This document shows, piece after piece, positions 17,734 to 26,539 of a stretch of 64,000 nt of DNA. The notes below the pieces were generated by a model. The model was given only the letters and a program-made list of their open reading frames with translations. It did not search any database and was not told where the DNA came from. How positions within the stretch are numbered: position 1 is the stretch's first letter; every line of letters starts with the position of its first letter. The position numbers were made by a program, and so were the translations under genes. The DNA is from Streptomyces griseoviridis. GTDB lineage: Bacteria; Actinomycetota; Actinomycetes; Streptomycetales; Streptomycetaceae. The stretch lies in NCBI RefSeq assembly GCF_005222485.1, contig NZ_CP029078.1, positions 3,190,001-3,254,000 of the forward strand. The letters are read 5' to 3'.

Positions 17734-18167
17734 ACACGAGGCCGACCTGCCGATACGGGGGAAGCGGCGGGCCGGAGGGACATGGCCTTGGTATCCGGTC
17801 TCCTCCGCGAGGTTTCCTGAAGCTGGAGGGCGTCGTCGCGCCGCGCGTGGCCGCGGACTGCGCGCGGCTGCACCTCCCAGCCGGTGGTGGCAGCCGGGGT
17901 GGCACTGATGTCTTCGCCGGCAGCCAGCCGCTCGAAGAGCGCCTCGTCCTCGTCGTCCGCGCCGGTACCGGCCAGCGCCCAGCGTACGAGGGCGACGGAT
18001 AGGTCGGTGGCCCGGACGTGCTCGATCTTGCGGTCGGACTCAGCGGGGCGGGGGGGGCAGCACCAGGGCCGAGTGGTGCCGAGCGTCTCGAGCTGTGCGC
18101 CGAGTGGCGCGCTCTGCACACCGAAGCGGTCTCCCGACAGCGCCTCACGGCCTACAGTCAGCTTGCA
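17734..18167. other. Intergenic region with possible gene debris
   Basis: No intact gene. On the minus strand one segment near 17880-18030 reads like protein (RATDLSVALVRWALAGTGAD, DEDEALFERLAAGEDISATP) but has no start with a ribosome site, and its frame runs into the nuclease gene. It may be a decayed gene. Confidence 0.35.
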
Positions 18168-18206
18168 ATGGTGTCCGGAGCCATCGTCAGTGGCTCCGGA
18201 CACCAT
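18168..18206 (-). terminator. Perfect 16-bp hairpin after the regulator gene
   Basis: ATGGTGTCCGGAGCCA (18168-18183) pairs exactly with TGGCTCCGGACACCAT (18191-18206) around a 7-base loop. It lies 22 bases beyond the stop of the minus-strand gene ending at 18229 and is its likely terminator. Confidence 0.75.
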
Positions 18207-18228
18207 CTGCCGGTGCTTTCTTCGGGAC

Positions 18229-19224
18229 TCAGTAGTCCTGGGGCGCGCGGGGGGCGTTGGGTCCGGCTCGTTCGTAGAGCTCACGGATCGCGTCCACCAG
18301 GTCCTGGTGGTCGCTGAGGCTGACGTTGTCGCTGTCGATGGCGTACCCGACCAGGCTGAACATCTGGTGGATCAGGCGGGCATACCTGACCGGTGTCAAC
18401 GGTGCGGGCGCGGGGACCGGAGGAGCCTGACAAGGGTTGGCGGCGAGTTCCCGCGCGGCCGCTTCGGCCTCTTGGTGGGCCTTCTGCGCCGCGACCGTTT
18501 CGATGAGTTTTTCCGGCCAGGGGGTGCGCAGAGGGGCCGGGTCACTCGCCCCGTCACGGCGCGCGTGGATGATGGCGACCTGGTTGGCTCGGGCGACCTT
18601 CGGGCATGAGTCGGCGCGTTGCTGGAGGTCGGTGAGGGCGGCGAGACGTTGGCCCACGACGGTGATCTCGGCATCGTGCTGGAGCGCCCAGTGCTGCTCG
18701 GCCCTGCGGTTGCGCTGGGTACGAGCGGCTTCGACTCGGTCGCCTTGGGTCAGCGAGTGGCCGATGATGCCGTCCATGTCGTGGCGTAGCTGCAGATAGC
18801 GGCGCTCGGCTGACTGCCGACTGCCCACTTCCAGAGCGGGGGCAAGGCGGGACCATGTGATGTTCTTGCGGCGGGCGGCCGCGATCAGACGTGGTTCATC
18901 GATCTGGAGTTTGTCACGCAGGGCGCGCTGGACAAGCAGGGCCGCGAGCAGGTCGGTCTCGCCCAAGTCCTCCAGCACGCCGAACTCGATGAGGTCGAGG
19001 ATCCGGTCATACTTTTCCGAGACCTCTGCCAGCGTCCCGCTGTGCTCCAGCAGGCGGGGAATCTTGGAGAGTTCCCCCAGCCATGCGTCTGGGTCGATTA
19101 CCCCGGGTGACTTCAGATGATTCCAGGCGTCGATTCGATGTGTCTCTGCTGCCGGTCGCCGTTGTGTCGTCTTACAGGCGACGTTTTTTGTCGTCTGTAA
19201 GACGACGCTGGGTGATTCGAGCAT
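18229..19224 (-). CDS. Hypothetical regulator-like protein
   Basis: A 331-residue protein from the ATG at 19224, chosen for GGAGGG four bases upstream. It is Ala/Arg/Gln-rich and helical. A segment near residue 110-135 (RLIAAARRKNITWSRLAPAL, EVGSRQSAERRYLQLR) looks like a helix-turn-helix, and a long coiled region follows (RVEAARTQRNRRAEQHWALQ). Similar proteins in streptomycetes are annotated as heat-shock-gene regulators, but I cannot confirm that here. A near-perfect 17-bp inverted repeat lies inside its 5' end, so either it is autoregulated or the true start is further in. Confidence 0.6.
   Translation of the reverse strand: MLESPSVVLQTTKNVACKTTQRRPAAETHRIDAWNHLKSPGVIDPDAWLGELSKIPRLLEHSGTLAEVSEKYDRILDLIEFGVLEDLGETDLLAALLVQRALRDKLQIDEPRLIAAARRKNITWSRLAPALEVGSRQSAERRYLQLRHDMDGIIGHSLTQGDRVEAARTQRNRRAEQHWALQHDAEITVVGQRLAALTDLQQRADSCPKVARANQVAIIHARRDGASDPAPLRTPWPEKLIETVAAQKAHQEAEAAARELAANPCQAPPVPAPAPLTPVRYARLIHQMFSLVGYAIDSDNVSLSDHQDLVDAIRELYERAGPNAPRAPQDY
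19166..19206. promoter_or_regulatory. Operator-like inverted repeat in the regulator's 5' end
   Basis: GTCGTCTTACAGGCGAC (19166-19182) and GTCGTCTGTAAGACGAC (19190-19206) are inverted copies with one mismatch in 17, separated by GTTTTTT. It lies within codons about 7-20 of the gene starting at 19224. The symmetry and AT spacer suggest a dimer binding site or an RNA hairpin near the start codon. Confidence 0.6.
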
Positions 19225-19256
19225 GGGTCCCTCCAGTGAAATCAGATATGACCAAT

Positions 19257-19412
19257 TCATTCGCCGTGGCCGGGAGCGGCTTTTGGGTCATGACGAAGTC
19301 GTCTGCGCCGACGCAAAGCCCTGGTCAGGGCTCCCTTTGCCGCGCCGGTGGCGAGAACCAGGACGCCGGCGACGTACTCAGGCCAGGCCTGGGTCATCAG
19401 GTCGTTCAACAT
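19257..19412 (-). CDS. Small membrane protein (51 residues)
   Basis: MLNDLMTQAWPEYVAGVLVL opens the frame, then ATGAAKGALTRALRRRRRLR and a short tail. One hydrophobic helix is followed by a poly-Arg stop-transfer stretch, so the protein should sit in the membrane with its C-terminus in the cytoplasm. Very similar small proteins, with a WPEYVAGV helix and a basic tail, are common in streptomycetes. It lies 32 bases upstream of the regulator gene on the same strand and may be co-transcribed. Confidence 0.55.
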   Translation of the reverse strand: MLNDLMTQAWPEYVAGVLVLATGAAKGALTRALRRRRRLRHDPKAAPGHGE

Positions 19413-19418
19413 TGCAGT

Positions 19419-19655
19419 TCAGTGCGCCCGCGAACGCACCCGCTCCTTTGCTTGCCCAAGGAAGAGGACTGATCCTTTCTTGTCGTCATGCAGGCTGCAC
19501 GCCATGACGATTGACCGAGTACTGCCAGGTGACGCCTCTGTCTCGGTAGAGCGATGCTGGCATTGCCGAACATTCTTAGGCCACGGGCAAGTGCCGCACC
19601 TCTCTTTGCCGGAGATTGGAGGGGTGGCGAACCATGGCGATTTTTCAGCACGCAC
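19419..19655 (-). CDS. Possible small Cys-containing protein
   Basis: A 78-residue ORF (start GTG at 19655) containing KERCGTCPWPKNVRQCQHRS, a CxxC plus C/H cluster that could bind zinc. There is only a weak GGGAT upstream, and the stretch overlaps no other candidate. Coding is uncertain. Confidence 0.3.
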   Translation of the reverse strand: MRAEKSPWFATPPISGKERCGTCPWPKNVRQCQHRSTETEASPGSTRSIVMACSLHDDKKGSVLFLGQAKERVRSRAH

Positions 19656-19874
19656 AGAAACATCCCATTGTGCCCCGTTTTGGATTTCTTGGTGATCCCT
19701 AAACGGAATTTTCTATTCAGCATGTGCGGCTGGCACGCGAGGCGGACCCCCGGAGGCGCAGCACGACGCGTCCTGCCGCCGAAAAGATCAGGCGCAGCTC
19801 GCAGCAAGGCGAAAGCTGCCAAGCGCCTGCTCGGCTCCCGGACCCCTATCTCTGACCCGGGTGTGAAGTAACGT

Positions 19875-20095
19875 TCAGAGCTTCGTGGCCACGATCTTCT
19901 TGAGCTGACGGGGCACGGACTTGGTCTTGTCGAGGCACCCGTACACCGTCGACGGCGGGACGCCGGACATGCCGACGTCTGCTGGATGGTCTTCCCCCGC
20001 TCATCAACGAGCCGTTGAGTGAGCGCGGCCTGGTCTGCCGTGAGCCGGGACGCTTCCGCCCACCTTCCCGCGCGGGAGGCAAGCCCGTCGTGACC
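19875..20095 (-). pseudogene. Serine recombinase (resolvase) C-terminal remnant
   Basis: Two frames together spell the end of a resolvase/invertase: SRLTADQAALTQRLVDERGK, then TIQQ, and after a frameshift GVPPSTVYGCLDKTKSVPRQ, LKKIVATKL and a stop at 19875-19877. This is the C-terminal HTH_7 DNA-binding domain; the catalytic domain is missing. The fragment stops within a few bases of the degenerate terminal CRISPR repeat at 20100. Confidence 0.75.
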
Positions 20096-20099
20096 AGAG

Positions 20100-22447
20100 A
20101 GGGCCACCCCTGCGGGCGCAGCGAGCAGGGTGACGGTGCGCCTGGACGTCGGTGGCCGGGTGGGACCAACCCCGCGGGCGCGGGGAGCAGAGCACGCCGG
20201 TGAGGTGGAACTCGCGGCGCTCGGGACCAACCCCGCGGGCGCGGGGAGCAGATCTGTTCGCCCGGGAGGGCTGGGCGTCCCTCGGGACCAACCCCGCGGG
20301 CGCGGGGAGCAGTGACCCCGGCAAGGAGGCGCCGGGCCTGCTTCGGGGACCAACCCCGCAGGCGCGGGGAGCAGCCGGCCCGAGAGCCGATGTCCGACTG
20401 AGCGTCGGGACCAACCCCGCGGGCGCGGGGAGCAGACGCCGCCCTCGAGGCCGCTCCGGTCGACGGAGGGACCAACCCCGCGGGCGCGGGGAGCAGAGCT
20501 TCCGCCGGTAGCGCACGAACAGATCGTGGGGACCAACCCCGCGGGCGCGGGAGCAGGACTGGGCCGCCCTCAAGTCGAAGGGCGTCGTGGGACCAACCCC
20601 GCGGGCGCGAGGAGCAGATCCGGGCGTGGGACTGGACGTTCCAGGCGGCGGGACCAACCCCGCGGGCGCGGGGAGCAGAGGTAGTGGCCGATGGCCTCCC
20701 TCAGATCGTCGGGACCAACCCCGCGGGCGCGGGGAGCAGCACGGGAAATCCGGCGACACACCGACATCAAGGGGGCCAACCCCGCGGGCGCGGGGAGCAG
20801 AAGTCGACGATCCTCACCGTGGCGTGCAGTGCGGGACCAACCCCGCGGGCGCGGGGAGCAGAAGTCGTATTTCGCGGGGTCGACGACGAAATGGGGACCA
20901 ACCCCGCGGGCGCGGGGAGCAGCGCGGGACGGCCGTCGCGCAGCTCGTGGCCGAGGGACCAACCCCGCGGGCGCGGGGAGCAGAACGACAACGGCCGCAC
21001 GTGGCTTCCGGCCGTGGGACCAACCCCGCGGGCGCGGGGAGCAGTCGTCCCCACGGGCCTTGTCCTCCAGCTCCTTGGGACCAACCCCGCGGGCGCGGGG
21101 AGCAGCACTTCGACACGGCCGCGGTCCGCGTGGTGCAGGGACCAACCCCGCGGGTGCGGGGAGCAGTCGTCGGCGAGCGCCTGCTGGTGCTCGGCGAAGG
21201 GACCAACCCCGCGGGCGCGGGGAGCAGAGCCCGGTGTCCCAGACGACCCGCAGGTACACGGGACCAACCCCGCGGGCGCGGGGAGCAGATGGTGGTCAAC
21301 GTGCTCGCCTCGGTGCTCCAGGGACCAACCCCGCGGGCGCGGGGAGCAGGAGAACCCTCAGCCCGGGCTGGTCCTCCCAGCGGGACCAACCCCGCGGGCG
21401 CGGGGAGCAGCGCCGCCGACCCGGCGGCGGCCGACACCGTCCGGGACCAACCCCGCGGGCGCGGGGAGCAGGAGAACCCTCAGCCCGGGCTGGTCCTCCC
21501 AGCGGGACCAACCCCGCGGGCGCGGGGAGCAGCGCCGCCGACCCGGCGGCGGCCGACACCGTCCGGGACCAACCCCGCGGGCGCGGGGAGCAGGAGAACC
21601 CTCAGCCCGGGCTGGTCCTCCCAGCGGGACCAACCCCGCGGGCGCGGGGAGCAGCGCCGCCGACCCGGCGGCGGCCGACACCGTCCGGGACCAACCCCGC
21701 GGGCGCGGGGAGCAGCTGCCGGGGCGTCATCGGTATCGGAGTCCGCTGGGACCAACCCCGCGGGCGCGGGGAGCAGCCTGTCGATCGGCCCCGGGGTGTG
21801 GTCGAGCGGGGACCAACCCCGCGGGCGCGGGGAGCAGAACAACATGCAGGCCCGATCACTCCCGATCAGGGGACCAACCCCGCGGGCGCGGGGAGCAGGG
21901 CTCGACTGGCTGGGCCAGCCCCTCGCCGAGGGGACCAACCCCGCGGGCGCGGGGAGCAGACCACGGACGGCGCGACCAGCCTGGTCTGGGAGGGACCAAC
22001 CCCGCGGGCGCGGGGAGCAGCTTGCTGATCTCGTCGGCTGCCGCGCCCCAGGGGGACCAACCCCGCGGGCGCGGGGAGCAGGCCTACGCGACGACCTAGG
22101 CCGTCTGCTCGCGGGGACCAACCCCGCGGGCGCGGGGAGCAGGGTTCGGGCGCGGGCAGGTCGGGGGCTTCGACGGGACCAACCCCGCGGGCGCGGGGAG
22201 CAGGGCTGCGACGCGTTCGTTCAGGCGATGCAGGTGGGACCAACCCCGCGGGCGCGGGGAGCAGCACGGGTTGAGCTCCTTCGACATGTCGTACTCGGGA
22301 CCAACCCCGCGGGCGCGGGGAGCAGCGTTCGGCAGCTTCGGCCACCATGCCCGCGGAAGGACCAACCCCGCGGGCGCGGGGAGCAGAGCTCGACGCGGCC
22401 ACGGCCGTCGGCAGGGCCGGGACCAACCCCGCGGGCGCGGGGAGCAG
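20100..22447 (-). CRISPR. CRISPR array 1, type I-E, 38 repeats plus one degenerate
   Basis: Read on the minus strand, the 29-base repeat begins CTGCTCCCCGCGCCCGCGGG and ends GTTGGTCCC, with its palindromic core CCCCGCGCCCGCGGGG. Repeats start every 61 bases from 20162 to 22419, leaving 32-base spacers. Two periods are 62 (20284-20346) and one is 60, because the repeat at 20529 lacks one base. A degenerate copy with 23 of 29 matches at 20100-20128 marks the trailer end. Single-base repeat variants lie near 20346, 20589, 20772, 21138 and 22358. Three spacer pairs between 21350 and 21686 are identical. The leader end faces cas2. Confidence 0.98.
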
Positions 22448-22538
22448 ACTGCGTGACCTGCGGCTTTAGCCGGGGGCGCGGGGCTTCTCTGCAACTTTCA
22501 CAAATTCCGGCGAATGGTTCATAAAGCCCATGTGAGGA
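22448..22538 (-). promoter_or_regulatory. Leader of CRISPR array 1
   Basis: The 91 bases between the cas2 stop and the first repeat are locally AT-richer on the cas2 side (GAACCATTCGCCGGAATTTG on the minus strand). New spacers would enter here. The array is transcribed in the same direction as the cas operon, so read-through from cas2 is also possible. Confidence 0.6.
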
Positions 22539-22889
22539 TCAAGATCCGCCGTAGCGGCGACGTTTGGAGGCTTTGCTCCAGCCTTTTGACGGCTTTTCCG
22601 TGGGGGTGGGGTTGCTCGGGGCGGGGCGGTGGATGAGGGCGGCGCCTTCGTGGTCGATGGGGTGCCAGGTGTGGTCATGGGTGCGGAAAGTGAATCCTTG
22701 TTCGTTGTTGGTGGTGTGGGCGAGGAGGGCACGGCCTTGGCCCGCGTACTGGCGGACTTCGTCCCAGAGTGCGTCGCGGATGCGGGCGGATGGGTTGCCG
22801 ATGAAGACACCTGCGGAGATTTCGAGGAGCCAGCGGGTGAGGAACCCTCGCAGGCCCGCAGGGCAGTTGGTGAGGACGATGACGGTCAC
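22539..22889 (-). CDS. cas2: CRISPR-associated endonuclease Cas2, type I-E
   Basis: A 116-residue protein from the GTG at 22889, which overlaps the cas1 stop. Residues 1-90 are the Cas2e ferredoxin-like domain (VTVIVLTNCPAGLRGFLTRW, LLEISAGVFIGNPSARIRDA, WDEVRQYAGQGRALLAHTTN). A basic tail rich in Pro and Lys follows (PTEKPSKGWSKASKRRR). With Cas1 it forms the spacer-integration complex. It is the last gene of the operon, next to the leader of array 1. Confidence 0.95.
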   Translation of the reverse strand: MTVIVLTNCPAGLRGFLTRWLLEISAGVFIGNPSARIRDALWDEVRQYAGQGRALLAHTTNNEQGFTFRTHDHTWHPIDHEGAALIHRPAPSNPTPTEKPSKGWSKASKRRRYGGS

Positions 22890-23836
22890 CAGAGGTCGTC
22901 CGGGCCGTCGTGGTTGATGCCCGCGGGGATGTGGTGGCCGTGGTCGCTCTGGAGCGTGACGACGTCCGGGTCGTGATCCGAGGGTGTGGTGGTGTGCGGC
23001 AGCACAAGCGCTTTGATGTCGTCGACGCACCGGTCGAGGAGTGAGGTCTCGTTGATGCGGTCGCGCAGGGCGCGACGGGTGCGGGAGGCGATGTCCTCGT
23101 CGCTGCCGGCGGCAGTGTCGAAGGCGACGGGGATGCCGATCTCGGTCTTGTAGAGGTCGGCGATGTCGAGGACGAACGACAGTTCGTGACCGGAGTGGAC
23201 GAACCCGAGGGCTGGGCTGCAGCCCAGTGAGGTGACCACCGCGTGGGCGATGCCGTACATGCACTGTGCGGCCGCGGTGATGGCCTGGTTGACGGTGTCG
23301 CCGCCGGCGAAGTCGCCGGGGGTGTAGCGGCGGCCCCGCCAGGTGATGCCGGTGCGGGCGGACTGGGCGTGGTAGCACTCCTTGACCCGTTTGCCTTCGC
23401 GGCCGAGGAGTTCGCGGCGGCTGAGGCCGGCCGGGTCTTCGTCGGGGAAGCGCAGCCGGTACATCTCGCGGGCGACGGTGAGGCGTGTGCGGGGGTTGGC
23501 CCACTGGAGGGCCTGGGCCTCCATGAGGGCGGAGGAGCGGGTCAGGGCGCGGCCGGAGGCGTAGTAGCGCACTGCGTGTTCGCCGGTCCAGACGACGGCG
23601 GCCCCAGTCTCGCCGAGGACGCTCATGGCCTGGTGGGTGATGCGGGTGCCGGGGCCGAGGAGGAGGGTGCCGATGGTCGCGGAGGGGATGTGGGTGGTGC
23701 CTTCGGCGTCCTGGGCGGTGATCGCGTTGGCGTCGCGGTGGACGGTGCAGCGCTCGAGGTAGATGAAGGAGAGGCGATCCCCGGTGCGGGTGAGGTGGCG
23801 GGGGGTGAGCGCCGCGCGCTGCGAGACCGTGCTCAC
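22886..23836 (-). CDS. cas1: CRISPR-associated endonuclease Cas1, type I-E
   Basis: A 316-residue integrase subunit that inserts new spacers. The start GTG at 23836 overlaps the cas6 stop as GTGA. The N-terminal beta domain (LSFIYLERCTVHRDANAITA) is followed by the helical catalytic domain. The signature GFVHSGHELSFVLDIADLYK carries the conserved His and Asp metal ligands. Length fits Cas1e. Its stop overlaps the cas2 start. Confidence 0.97.
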   Translation of the reverse strand: MSTVSQRAALTPRHLTRTGDRLSFIYLERCTVHRDANAITAQDAEGTTHIPSATIGTLLLGPGTRITHQAMSVLGETGAAVVWTGEHAVRYYASGRALTRSSALMEAQALQWANPRTRLTVAREMYRLRFPDEDPAGLSRRELLGREGKRVKECYHAQSARTGITWRGRRYTPGDFAGGDTVNQAITAAAQCMYGIAHAVVTSLGCSPALGFVHSGHELSFVLDIADLYKTEIGIPVAFDTAAGSDEDIASRTRRALRDRINETSLLDRCVDDIKALVLPHTTTPSDHDPDVVTLQSDHGHHIPAGINHDGPDDLW

Positions 23837-24621
23837 CGGGCTTCCTGCCGGGCGGGCTTCGGGGCGGGGGCGAGGGTGAGCAGGCCGCAGCCGTAGGCGC
23901 GGGCGCGTCCGATCCCGTGGGTGAGGGTGCGGCGCAGGAGATCGGGGTCGGTGATCTCCAGACGGCCTTCGAAGGTGGCGGTCACGAGGGTGACGCGGCT
24001 GCGGTTGCCGCCGCCTGGGCGGGACTTGCTGAAGGACAGGGAGCGTGTGTCGTTGAGGGACAGTTCGTAGCGGTCGCCGTGGTGGGGGTGGCCTTTGTGA
24101 GTGGTTCCCCCGGGCAGGGTCCGGCGTCCGGCCGGTTTTTCCGCGATGCGGAAACCGGCTCGCTTCTGGCGTTCTTCGTCCAGCAGCCAGCCCATCTGGT
24201 GGCGGTGTGTGAGGTGGGCGGTGAGTTTGCGGGGCTCACCTTCCTTGCGGCGGATGGTGTGCACGGGGTTGGCGGTGAGGCGGAAGGCCCAGTGCTGTCC
24301 GGCGGTGAGGCGGTCGAGGAAGGGCTGGTAGGGGCGGGTCTGCCAGCCCGGGTCGTCGGGGGTGGCCACGGCGGGCCAGCCGGCCTGTTCGACGAGGTGG
24401 GTGAGGTCGGGGCGGTCGGGGCTGACGAGGTAGAGGATCACCTCGGCCCGGGCCCGTTCGTCCAGCCTCCACAGCGTCCGGGGCGCGTCGGCAGCGGGCG
24501 CGGTGGTGGGCAGGACGCCGGGGAAGGACGACATGACGGCCGCGTGCATGGCCTGCGGGGAGGACAGCAGACGGCGGGAGCCGTGGCGTGCGGTGTTGAG
24601 GCGGAAGCGGGTGAGGAACAT
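23833..24621 (-). CDS. cas6e: Cas6e (CasE) crRNA-processing endoribonuclease
   Basis: A 262-residue protein that would cut the repeat hairpin of the precursor crRNA and stay bound to the 3' end. It opens MFLTRFRLNTARHGSRRLLS and has the Cas6e RAMP layout with two ferredoxin-like halves. The C-terminal glycine-rich motif HGIGRARAYGCGLLTLAPAP is typical of the family, and a His near residue 20-30 (QAMHAAVMSSF) matches the usual catalytic His region. Its ATG overlaps the cas5 stop (TGATG). Confidence 0.95.
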   Translation of the reverse strand: MFLTRFRLNTARHGSRRLLSSPQAMHAAVMSSFPGVLPTTAPAADAPRTLWRLDERARAEVILYLVSPDRPDLTHLVEQAGWPAVATPDDPGWQTRPYQPFLDRLTAGQHWAFRLTANPVHTIRRKEGEPRKLTAHLTHRHQMGWLLDEERQKRAGFRIAEKPAGRRTLPGGTTHKGHPHHGDRYELSLNDTRSLSFSKSRPGGGNRSRVTLVTATFEGRLEITDPDLLRRTLTHGIGRARAYGCGLLTLAPAPKPARQEAR

Positions 24622-25349
24622 CAGAGGTCGTCGTCCTCCGAGAAGGCGTCGAACGGGTCGTGGTGGGCGGATTCCCGCGGTGGACGCACGCGGTCGGTGA
24701 CCACGCTGCGCAGGGCGTGGCGGCGCTGGGCGGGAGAGTAGCTGAGCGGCTGGTCACACAGGGTGTCGGCGGGGGTGTCCTCGCCGGGCTGCTTCTCCCG
24801 CAGCACCGTCAACTGCCCGGTCTCCGGATGATGATGGCGTCTGCGGTACCAGGGGGATGCCTGCCAGGCAACGGTGCGCAGGACGTCCTCCAGGACGGCG
24901 TCCCGGTGGAGGCCGAGGTCGACTCGGGTGGCGGGCGGGCAGGAGCGGCGGCCGAGGAAGGGCGGGTAGACCGGGCTGCGCAGTGCGGCATCGAGGCGTT
25001 CGAGGAGGGCATGGTCGCCTTCGACGGCCGCGACGAAGACGGCGTCGGCGAGGTAGAAGCGCTCGGTCAGCGGCATGGTCTTGCCGGTGACGGGGTGCAT
25101 CGCCTTGTGGAAGTCGCGGATGCGGGTGCCGGGCTGGTCGATCCGGACCCCGAAGCGCAGGGCCGCCAGCACCGCGAGGGCCGCATCGTCGTCGCGGGCG
25201 ATACCGGCCGCGGCGGCCAGCAGGCCGATGACGCCGCTCTTGGTGGGGGCGGACTCGGTGGTGCGCCGGCTGAAACGGGAGGCGGCCCCCCACGCTTGCA
25301 GGGGGCCTGCCAGGAGAAGCGCCAGCACGGACGTCGGGCTCGTGCTCAT
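24621..25349 (-). CDS. cas5e: Cas5e (CasD), Cascade subunit
   Basis: A 242-residue RAMP protein that caps the crRNA 5' handle in Cascade. The N-terminus shows the Cas5e signature LLLAGPLQAWGAASRFSRRT followed by TTESAPTKSGVIGLLAAAAG. The C-terminal part is Arg-rich (RPPRESAHHDPFDAFSEDDDL). The start ATG overlaps the cas7 stop as ATGA. Confidence 0.95.
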   Translation of the reverse strand: MSTSPTSVLALLLAGPLQAWGAASRFSRRTTESAPTKSGVIGLLAAAAGIARDDDAALAVLAALRFGVRIDQPGTRIRDFHKAMHPVTGKTMPLTERFYLADAVFVAAVEGDHALLERLDAALRSPVYPPFLGRRSCPPATRVDLGLHRDAVLEDVLRTVAWQASPWYRRRHHHPETGQLTVLREKQPGEDTPADTLCDQPLSYSPAQRRHALRSVVTDRVRPPRESAHHDPFDAFSEDDDL

Positions 25350-26539
25350 GCGGGCTTGTCCAGCCGGTCCGCGACCGCCTGGCCGACGGCGGTGACGAGC
25401 GCGCCCAGGCTGTCGGCCTCGGTGCCCAGACCGGCCAGCTTCTGGGTGTTGGGGCCGACACGAAGAACCCAGGTGGGTGCCGCGTCGCCTTCTCCGTAGG
25501 CGCGTTCGATGTCAGGGACGTAGGCGGCGAGCCGCTCGCACGCCTCACGGACGTGGCCGCTGCTCTCGGAGCGGACCGGGTCCTCGAAGGCGGACACGAA
25601 ACTCACCGGCCTGCTGGTGCGGAGGGTGACGATGACGGCGTCGGGCAGGGTGTGGTGACCGAACGTGTTGATCTTCCCGGTGGGCAGGGAGGAGATGAAG
25701 CTGTGCACGAACGCCTCGACGGCCCGCCGGACGGGCTCGGTGCGCGGTTCGTCCTCGCGCAGCCCCTGGCCGAGGTTGGCGCTGAGCTGGTGGATACCGA
25801 GGGCCGCGTACCGGTAGAGGGTGGCGGAGTTGAAGTCGACGGTGCCGATCATGCCCGCGCCGGTCTCCTCGTCCCGGTTCTCGTCGTCGACGGCCGTGAA
25901 GTAGTCCGCCTCCGTCTCCGCGCGGTGCACGCTGATGGCATGCGCGACCTGGACCGCCGCATCCACACCGATGTCGGCGACGTCCGCGACCATACGGCCG
26001 AACAGGGCGATGTCCACGGAGTGACGGCTGTCCGCGATCTCCTTGGCGCGCGCCTTGTTCTTCTTGTCCCTGAAGAAGCCGGCGATGTCACCGGCGCCCT
26101 CGACGGCGAGGCGGGCCAGGCCATCAAGCTGACGGGCGCTCAGGAACACCAGGTACTTGGCTTCCGGCGCGGGCTCCGGCTCACCGTCCTTGGCCTGGTC
26201 GGCCTTGCGCTTGGGAACCTCGGTCTTCAGACCGGTGGCCTGGACCGTCTGGTCCGCGATCCGCAGCGCCTCCGCCCCGGCCAGGGAAGTGTCGAGGCCG
26301 TGGATGCGGTCGGCGAGGAGCTCGACGATCTTCTTCGTCCGCACCCCCAACTCGGATTCGTCGAGGAGGTGCTGGTCACGGAAGTAGGTGCGGATCGCCC
26401 GCTTCCACGCCTGGCTGGAGACCCGGGCGCGTGGCGTCCCGCCGTAGACGGCGGTCTTCGGGGCACCGGTGTCGTCCCGGTTGAGGTTGCTGGGCGGGAC
26501 GGTCTGCAGAGCGTGCAGGTCGAGGAAGAAGCGGTTCAC
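25346..26539 (-). CDS. cas7e: Cas7e (CasC), Cascade backbone subunit
   Basis: A 397-residue protein that lines the crRNA as the multi-copy Cascade backbone. The GTG at 26539 overlaps the cse2 stop (GTGA), with AAGGA upstream; longer readings run into cse2. It opens VNRFFLDLHALQTVPPSNLN RDDTGAPKTA with PRARVSSQAWKRAIRTYF soon after, the classic Cse4/CasC start. Later blocks are VDIALFGRMVADVADIGVDA and INTFGHHTLPDAVIVTLR. The length is slightly over the E. coli protein because of an inserted charged loop near residue 125-150. Confidence 0.96.
   Translation of the reverse strand: MNRFFLDLHALQTVPPSNLNRDDTGAPKTAVYGGTPRARVSSQAWKRAIRTYFRDQHLLDESELGVRTKKIVELLADRIHGLDTSLAGAEALRIADQTVQATGLKTEVPKRKADQAKDGEPEPAPEAKYLVFLSARQLDGLARLAVEGAGDIAGFFRDKKNKARAKEIADSRHSVDIALFGRMVADVADIGVDAAVQVAHAISVHRAETEADYFTAVDDENRDEETGAGMIGTVDFNSATLYRYAALGIHQLSANLGQGLREDEPRTEPVRRAVEAFVHSFISSLPTGKINTFGHHTLPDAVIVTLRTSRPVSFVSAFEDPVRSESSGHVREACERLAAYVPDIERAYGEGDAAPTWVLRVGPNTQKLAGLGTEADSLGALVTAVGQAVADRLDKPA

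Noticed and set aside
17604-18284. 226-residue minus-strand frame overlapping the secreted nuclease
   Set aside because: It overlaps a well-supported gene and a hairpin terminator and lacks a ribosome site. At most a central piece may be gene debris, noted as such.
20587-22524. Long open frames of several hundred residues through array 1, in several frames on both strands
   Set aside because: They are translations of CRISPR repeats (recurring GPTPRARGA, GTNPAGAGS, DQPRGRGEQ) and spacers, not proteins.
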